Shown in pieces: positions 59,658-64,000 of a DNA stretch of 64,000 nt. The translations under genes and the position numbers were made by a program. The stretch is from AC-38 sp033856025 (GTDB lineage: Bacteria > Actinomycetota > Thermoleophilia > Solirubrobacterales > Solirubrobacteraceae). The stretch spans positions 124,001 through 188,000 of the forward strand of contig JAWVFQ010000004.1 of the NCBI GenBank assembly GCA_033856025.1, in the 5' to 3' direction. Each line of letters opens with the position of its first letter. Positions within the stretch are counted from its first letter, which is position 1. The notes under the pieces are model-generated. The model was not told the DNA's origin. It was given only the letters and a program-made list of their open reading frames with translations, and made no database searches.

Positions 59658-60517
59658 CGGGCGACTCCTCGCCGGTCGGCGAACGGGAGCAGCGCCAGCG
59701 CGAGGAGCGCGACGGCCAGCGCGATCGGGGCCGGGCCGGCGTCCACGTGCAGCGCGGGGTACGGCGTCAGGCCGGCGCGGCCCCAGACCTGCGCGGCCAC
59801 GACCAGGGCGACCATCGCCCCGGCCGACGCGGCGAAGGCCAGGTCGTGGCGCGACCACGGACGCCGGGCGCGCGGCGGGCGCCGGGCCACGCCGTAGCCG
59901 CGGACCTCGAGCGTCGCCGCGATGTCCAGCGAGCGGTCCAGCGCCCCGCCGGCCACCGCGCGGACCAGCGCCAGGCGCGGCGCCGGCCGGGCGGGACGGC
60001 AGCGCTGGGCGTCGGCCAGCCGCCGCGCGTCGCGCGCCAGCACCGGGACCATCCGCGTGGCCAGCGTCGCGGTGAGCGCGGAGCGAAACGACACGCGGCG
60101 GAACAGGCGCAGGACGTCGTCGGGGTCGACGGCGGCGGAGTAGAGCGCGAAGGCCAGGATGAGGACGATCGCCCGCAGGCCGAGGACCAGCCCGTAGACC
60201 GTGGCCTCCAGCGTGACGTCGACCTCGCCCAGGCTCAGGAAGTGACCGAGGCGCGCGATGACGGTGAGCCCGTCCCGCGTGACCAGCGGGTTGATCGCCG
60301 CGATGGTCAGGCCCAGCGGTACGGCGATCCACGCCATCCGGCGCAGCTGCCTGCCCACGCCGGCCGCCAGGCCCGCCGCGCCGACGGCGGCGAGCGCCGC
60401 CCCGAGCACGATCGGGTTGTCGCTGACCAGGGCGACGAGGGCCAGGGCGCCGCAGTAGGCGATCCCGACCGCCGCCCTCGTGGCGTGGAGAGGGGTGTCG
60501 CGCCGCCGGTAGATCAC
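59654..60517 (-). CDS. ecfT: ECF transporter transmembrane protein EcfT
   Basis: 287 residues, five or six helices (AAVGIAYCGALALVALVSDN, VYGLVLGLRAIVLILAFALY and others). The coupling helices that contact the ATPases are visible as LADAQRCRPARPAPRLALVRA and LEVRGYGVARRPPRA, the EVRGYG being the typical EcfT A-R-G motif. GTG start overlaps the DUF4430 lipoprotein stop (GTGA). Joins the double EcfA to the S-component. Confidence 0.9.
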   Translation of the reverse strand: MIYRRRDTPLHATRAAVGIAYCGALALVALVSDNPIVLGAALAAVGAAGLAAGVGRQLRRMAWIAVPLGLTIAAINPLVTRDGLTVIARLGHFLSLGEVDVTLEATVYGLVLGLRAIVLILAFALYSAAVDPDDVLRLFRRVSFRSALTATLATRMVPVLARDARRLADAQRCRPARPAPRLALVRAVAGGALDRSLDIAATLEVRGYGVARRPPRARRPWSRHDLAFAASAGAMVALVVAAQVWGRAGLTPYPALHVDAGPAPIALAVALLALALLPFADRRGVAR

Positions 60518-61434
60518 CCGCCGGCCCCCAGCGGCAGCGAGACGGGGCGGCCGTGGTCGAGGGCGAGCGCGAAGCGGTGGCGCAGGGTGCCCGCCGTGAG
60601 GGCGCGCGCCGCGGCGAGGGTTCCGGCGGCGTCGGTGCCGGTGACGACCCAGGTGGGCGAGCGCTCGCGCAGGCGCGTGGCGGCGACCAGGCCGGCCCCC
60701 GCGGTGAGCGTGCGTGCCGCCCGGCCGCGGGCGTCGAGCAGCGTCAGCGCGCCGGCGGAGGGACGGGCGAACACACCGCTCGCACCGGGGCCCCGGGCGA
60801 GGTCGCCGGCCACGAGATCGCCGCGCAGCGCCCGCCACGGTCCGACGACCACCCGCAGCGTGACCTCTCCGGGCGGCGACCCGTACGCCGCCGAGCCGAA
60901 GTCGACGCCGGCGGCGGTCAGCCGGTCCTTGGCGGCGCCGCAGGCCGCGCCGGCGCCCGGCGCGCACACCACCTGCACCGGGAAGCGCTTGCCGCCGGTT
61001 CCCGAGCGAAACGGCTCGGGGAACGACCCCACCACGGCGGGGACGCGCATCGCGGCGCCCCAGTCGTGGTGGTCCCACCACACCCGGTCGCCCGCGCGCA
61101 GGCGGGTGGCCGCCGCCCCCTCCCCCGCCTCGATCCCGTTCACGTAGTAGAACCAGTCGACCGGCCGGCCGCCCTCGCGGCCGCCCGCCACGCCTTCGAT
61201 GGCCTGCACGAATCCGCCGCCGTAGCGGGTGCGCACGTGGAACCGGCGCTCGAGGAAGCGCATCACGGTCTCGCCGCCGGGCGCGTGGTCGGCCCGGGCG
61301 TCGCCCAGCGTCCGCGCCCCGAAGTCGCGCGTGACGACGACGTCCACCCCGCTCGCCCCCTTCCCCGCCCCGACGCCGCACCCCGGCAGGGCGACGGCCA
61401 GGGCGAGGACCGCGAGTGCGCGGCCCCGGCTCAC
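60514..61434 (-). CDS. Lipoprotein with DUF4430 (transcobalamin C-domain-like)
   Basis: 306 residues from a GTG. Lipobox near residue 19 (AVALPGC). DUF4430 at ~45-130: ETVMRFLERRFHVRTRYGGG, FVQAIEGVAGG, then WFYYVNGIEAGEGAAATRL and AGDRVWWDHHDWG, the family's W-x-Y-Y-x-N-G and D-x-V-W-W signatures. The second half (~135-300) is an unassigned alpha/beta domain with a cysteine pair (VQVVCAPG, GAACGAAKD). Anchored at the outer membrane face, it could hand B12 to the S-component. Coupled to its neighbours at both ends. Confidence 0.85.
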   Translation of the reverse strand: MSRGRALAVLALAVALPGCGVGAGKGASGVDVVVTRDFGARTLGDARADHAPGGETVMRFLERRFHVRTRYGGGFVQAIEGVAGGREGGRPVDWFYYVNGIEAGEGAAATRLRAGDRVWWDHHDWGAAMRVPAVVGSFPEPFRSGTGGKRFPVQVVCAPGAGAACGAAKDRLTAAGVDFGSAAYGSPPGEVTLRVVVGPWRALRGDLVAGDLARGPGASGVFARPSAGALTLLDARGRAARTLTAGAGLVAATRLRERSPTWVVTGTDAAGTLAAARALTAGTLRHRFALALDHGRPVSLPLGAGG

Positions 61435-62168
61435 CCGACGCGGACCTCCACGGGGAAGGACGGGACGAGGCCGGACGCGTCGGCGGTCGCGCGATACGTC
61501 CCGGCCGAGGCGGGCGCGGGCACCGTCGCCGTGCCGTCGGCAGCCGTCGTGGCGGTCCGGCCGGCGAGCGCGAGCCGGGCGCCCGCGGCGGGCACGCCGC
61601 TACCCCGATCGTCGTACGCGCGCACGGTGAAGGTCGCCGGGGCGCCGGCCGTCACCCGCGCCGGACCGCTGACCTCGAGCGTGCGCTGGCAGCCCCGCGC
61701 TCCCATCCGGCAGTAGAACCACAGAACGCGCCCGCCCTCGCGCACCCGCGCGCGGGGGTTGGCGCCGCCGATGCCCAGCGCGCGGCGGCCCACCTTGTAG
61801 ACCCAGCCGTCCGAGCCGCGCGCCGCGTCGCCGGCCACCCGGCTGACGTAGAGGAGCTCGGAGGCCCGCGGGTCGCGCGCCGAGCACGCGCCGAAGTCGC
61901 GCACCGCGAACGACGGCGTGCGCAGCGCGGCCAGCGCGGCCAGCGGCGTCCCCGCCGCGACCGCGCAGCGATGCCCGCTCGCGGTCACGACGCGCGCCCG
62001 CGCGACGACGTCGAGCGGCCCGCGGAGCACCTTGGACCGCCCGACGACCATGAGCTGCAGCCGCGGAGCGGCCGTGCCCGCCGAGCGGGCCGCTGCGGCG
62101 CCGCCCGCCGCCGGTGCGAGACCGGCGGCGGCGGTCACCGCGAGACCGGCCGCGAGGGCGAACCTCAA
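61431..62168 (-). CDS. Secreted DUF4430-like protein with C-terminal Ig-like beta domain
   Basis: 245 residues from a TTG overlapping the previous stop. Signal peptide (LAAGLAVTAAAGLAPAAGGA). The DUF4430-type part (~35-165) has TPLAALAALRTPSFAVRDFG, GSDGWVYKVGRRALGIGGAN and the D/G-x-V-L-W-F-Y end GGRVLWFYCRMG with paired cysteines. It is followed by an Ig/carboxypeptidase-regulatory-like beta domain (~170-245: PARVTAGAPATFTVRAYDDRG, TADASGLVPSFPVEVRVG). No membrane anchor after cleavage, so it may act as a free or complexed capture subunit. Confidence 0.78.
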   Translation of the reverse strand: MRFALAAGLAVTAAAGLAPAAGGAAAARSAGTAAPRLQLMVVGRSKVLRGPLDVVARARVVTASGHRCAVAAGTPLAALAALRTPSFAVRDFGACSARDPRASELLYVSRVAGDAARGSDGWVYKVGRRALGIGGANPRARVREGGRVLWFYCRMGARGCQRTLEVSGPARVTAGAPATFTVRAYDDRGSGVPAAGARLALAGRTATTAADGTATVPAPASAGTYRATADASGLVPSFPVEVRVG

Positions 62169-63304
62169 CTCGCGCCCCCCAGGACGGTGAAGCGCACGGG
62201 GCGCTCGGACTCCCGGCCCCAGCGATCCATCACGCGGACCGTGAGGACGTAGCGCCCCGGCGCCAGGCGCGACGGCAGCAGGTACTCCCAGGCCGGTCCG
62301 GTCGAGACCCGGTACAGGAAGTACCCGGCATCGCAGTGCCCGCGGCGGAAGCGCTCGCTCTTCGCGCTGTAGAAGAAGCAGTGCCCATCCGTCGAGCGCC
62401 GCAGCCGGAAGCGCACCACGTGGACGCCCGCGGCGCCCGGGTCGACCGTCCCCTTCAGCAGCCGCGGAGCCCGCCGGCGAGCGAAGCGCTGGCCGTCCCG
62501 GATCCCCGCGATCGCGACGACCGCCGGCCGGGTGTCGGTGACGGCCGGGGGCGGCGAGGTGGCCGTGCCGCCCGGGCCCGGGGTCCCGCAGGTGCCGTCG
62601 TTGCCGCGGTGCACGCACACCGCGAGCGCGTTGGAGCGCAGCGCGTCGGCGCGGTCGGCCTTCAGGCGCTGGACGCCGGTGGCGGGGAACGTGACCGTCG
62701 CCTTGCCGTCCGCCCCCGTGAGCGTCCCGCCCACCGAGGCGCCCGGCGCCGGCGACCCGCTCTGCCCGTCGACCACCGTCACGGTGACGGGCTGGTCCGC
62801 CTCCGCGACGGCCGGGCCTGACAGCCGCAGCAGCGCCGTCTTGGAGAAGTAGTCGTAGCCGAACAGCACGTCGTCGCCGTTGGTCACCTGCTGCTGGCAG
62901 CCGCCGACGTTCGAGGACTGCCAGTTGTAGGCGTAGCCCCAGAACTCGCTGCTCGTGCTCGCGTCCGGGCCGATCCGGTCGATCCCGAAGTCGCCGAACG
63001 AGAACCACGTGCCGTCCCAGGTGAAGCCGCCGGCGATGGCGCCGTCGTCCAGCGCCGACGTCATCGTCGGGCCGGGCGTCGGGTTGGCGCCGCCGTTCGT
63101 GCCGTCGCACGCGTGCGGGCCGCTGGCGTCCTTGGTGAGCGTCTTGGCGTCCGTGGTCACCGGGCCCTCGAAGATCGTCGAGGTCTTCCCCTCGATCCGG
63201 AGGTTGACGGTGACCGGCGCGGCCAGGGCCGCGGGCGCGGCCGCGCCGAGCGCGGCCAGAACGGTTGCGGCCGCGAGGACCGCGAATCTGCGAAGCACCT
63301 GCAT
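62165..63304 (-). CDS. Secreted DUF4430-like protein, first gene of the riboswitch operon
   Basis: 379 residues from the ATG at 63304, with AAAGGGG about nine bases upstream; an in-frame GTG at 63313 is less likely. Signal peptide (FAVLAAATVLAALGAAAPAALAA). DUF4430-like domain (~32-165): VTVNLRIEGKTSTIFEGPV, then FWGYAYNWQSSNVGGC and GDDVLFGYDYF, the VNG/W-x-Y variant. A beta-sandwich (~170-245) is joined by a Pro/Gly linker to a second beta domain (~260-375: LKGTVDPGAAGVHVVRFRL, PGRYVLTVRVMDRWGRES). Closest to the riboswitch, so it should respond most directly to B12 scarcity. Confidence 0.8.
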   Translation of the reverse strand: MQVLRRFAVLAAATVLAALGAAAPAALAAPVTVNLRIEGKTSTIFEGPVTTDAKTLTKDASGPHACDGTNGGANPTPGPTMTSALDDGAIAGGFTWDGTWFSFGDFGIDRIGPDASTSSEFWGYAYNWQSSNVGGCQQQVTNGDDVLFGYDYFSKTALLRLSGPAVAEADQPVTVTVVDGQSGSPAPGASVGGTLTGADGKATVTFPATGVQRLKADRADALRSNALAVCVHRGNDGTCGTPGPGGTATSPPPAVTDTRPAVVAIAGIRDGQRFARRRAPRLLKGTVDPGAAGVHVVRFRLRRSTDGHCFFYSAKSERFRRGHCDAGYFLYRVSTGPAWEYLLPSRLAPGRYVLTVRVMDRWGRESERPVRFTVLGGAS

Positions 63305-63344
63305 ATGAGCCACCCCTTTCCACGAGGGCTGTCGGGCTTGGACC

Positions 63345-63515
63345 GGTGGCAGGTCTCCTGGCTCCCGGGAGGCGACCCCTCCGCGCCTTCCCAGGCCGCC
63401 GGTGGCGGCTCAGTGGCTGCGCTCCCCTACGGGACGCGCGTGCGGTGGGCGTTCCCCGGTCACAGTGGCGGGTCCGCGCCGGAATCTCACCGGACTTCCC
63501 TTCGCCAACCGGTCT
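63345..63515 (-). ncRNA. Cobalamin (adenosylcobalamin-type) riboswitch
   Basis: Read on the minus strand, the B12-box AGCCAGGAGACCTGCC (63348-63363) is exact. The 5' end has GGGAAGTCCGGTGAGATTCCGG, the core contains GACCCGCCACTGTGA, and the GAGCC...GGGAGCCAGGAGACC 3' half lies in the expected order and spacing. It precedes the DUF4430/ECF operon by about 40 bases, with the ribosome site at 63305-63320 in reach of the expression platform. High B12 should shut the operon off. Confidence 0.93.
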
Positions 63516-63525
63516 GAACGGAGGC

Positions 63526-63554
63526 ATCGTATCCTGGACCGCAATGACGGTGAA
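63526..63554 (-). promoter_or_regulatory. Candidate promoter of the B12-riboswitch operon
   Basis: Minus-strand TTCACC (63549-63554) and TACGAT (63526-63531) are separated by exactly 17 bases (4/6 matches each). Transcription would begin about ten bases before the conserved riboswitch core. The -35 lies inside the first codons of the divergent adenosyltransferase. Confidence 0.45.
63530..63535 (+). promoter_or_regulatory. Candidate -10 hexamer TATCCT (adenosyltransferase)
   Basis: TATCCT ends 8 bases before the ATG at 63544 and overlaps the divergent promoter by two bases. Confidence 0.4.
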
Positions 63555-64000
63555 CCTGACGCGGATCTACACCAAGCTCGGCGACGGCGGCGAGACGCAC
63601 CTGGGTGACATGAGCCGCGTCCCCAAGACCCATCCGCGCATCGAGGCCTACGGCACGGTGGACGAGCTCAACGCGCTGCTCGGCGTCGCGCTGACGGTCG
63701 AGGGCCTGCCGGAGCGCTTCGCGGACTGGCTGCGCACCGTCCAGAACGACCTGTTCGACGTGGGCGCCGACCTCTCGGTCCCGGAAGGCGGCGAGGGCGG
63801 GCGCGAGCGCCTGCGCGTGCGCCCCGAGCAGACGGAGTGGCTGGAGCGCGCGTGCGACGAGGTCAACGCCGAGCTGGAGCCGCTGCGCTCGTTCCTGCTC
63901 CCCGGCGGGACGCCGGCCGCCGCCCACCTGCACGTCTGCCGCACGGTGGCCCGCCGCGCCGAGCGCCGGGCGCTGGACGTGCCGGACGCCAACCCCGAGG
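63544..64000 (+). CDS. pduO: ATP:cob(I)alamin adenosyltransferase, PduO type (3' truncated by window edge)
   Basis: 152 codons are visible with no stop before the window end. RIYTKLGDGGETHLGDMSRV and KTHPRIEAYGTVDELNALLG are diagnostic of the PduO/MMAB family (ATP-binding TKxGDxGxT and R-x-x-x-YGTVDELN). LRSFLLPGGTPAAAHLHVCRT with RAERRAL matches the family's C-terminal active-site helix. It adds the 5'-deoxyadenosyl group to cob(I)alamin. Divergent from the riboswitch-controlled ECF operon, so uptake and activation of B12 are encoded back to back. No riboswitch lies on its own strand. Confidence 0.93.
   Translation, partial: MTVNLTRIYTKLGDGGETHLGDMSRVPKTHPRIEAYGTVDELNALLGVALTVEGLPERFADWLRTVQNDLFDVGADLSVPEGGEGGRERLRVRPEQTEWLERACDEVNAELEPLRSFLLPGGTPAAAHLHVCRTVARRAERRALDVPDANPE

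Overview
The window is very GC-rich, and its start codons are often GTG or TTG. Gene boundaries frequently overlap as 4-base ATGA/GTGA/TTGA junctions. The gene repertoire is high-GC actinobacterial: an InhA-like enoyl reductase, an mraZ-rsmH-ftsL-ftsI cluster, tad pilus genes, arginine-tailed secreted proteins and a Rho with a long Arg/Gly/Asp-rich insert. Together these point to a deep-branching actinobacterium of the Thermoleophilia/Solirubrobacterales type. That is inferred from gene content and style, not from a marker-gene search. No tRNA, rRNA, CRISPR array or mobile element was recognised.

Layout. Bases 1-14164 form a surface-glycan locus. A plus-strand operon (1741-6235) holds a flippase-like membrane protein, a GT4, a methyltransferase, a small anchored protein and a PMT-type glycosyltransferase. 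It meets a minus-strand run of glycosyltransferases (12280 down to 6151), and a two-domain glycosyltransferase lies divergently at 12317. Bases 14161-18309 are the division/cell-wall operon mraZ-rsmH-ftsL-ftsI with MraZ boxes upstream. Bases 18559-25514 hold a lipoprotein, a membrane-anchored receiver/PD-(D/E)XK protein, tadA-tadB-tadC, a MOSC protein and a small membrane protein. Bases 25600-29338 are fatty-acid synthesis: fabI facing fabD-fabG-acpP-fabF. Bases 29388-37808 carry murB, an O-methyltransferase, lon, a thrombospondin-3-repeat protein, a CpaB/SAF protein and a two-component pair. Bases 38014-43490 hold assorted SDR, TetR, secreted, hydrolase and acyltransferase genes. Bases 43509-51442 hold an aberrant rho, a transaldolase, and a tightly coupled FadR-small protein-GMC oxidoreductase-nitroreductase-glpD-folP operon. 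Bases 51474-53459 hold a DUF72 gene, an ACT-domain gene and peptide deformylase. Bases 53456-56306 are the transhydrogenase genes.

The most striking locus is 56332-64000. A cobalamin riboswitch on the minus strand leads into six coupled genes: three different exported proteins with DUF4430 (transcobalamin C-domain-like) folds, EcfT, a fused double EcfA, and an S-component fused to an extracellular alpha/alpha-toroid with QNxDGGW repeats. An ATP:cob(I)alamin adenosyltransferase gene starts divergently. Human intrinsic factor and transcobalamin hold B12 between an alpha/alpha barrel and a DUF4430-like beta domain. The operon therefore reads as a bacterial ECF vitamin B12 importer with its own intrinsic-factor-like capture apparatus split over several polypeptides.

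At many transcription-unit heads a TANNNT-type hexamer (TAGGCT, TACGGT, TACGAT, TATCCT) ends 5-9 bases before the start codon, with no Shine-Dalgarno sequence. This suggests widespread leaderless transcription.
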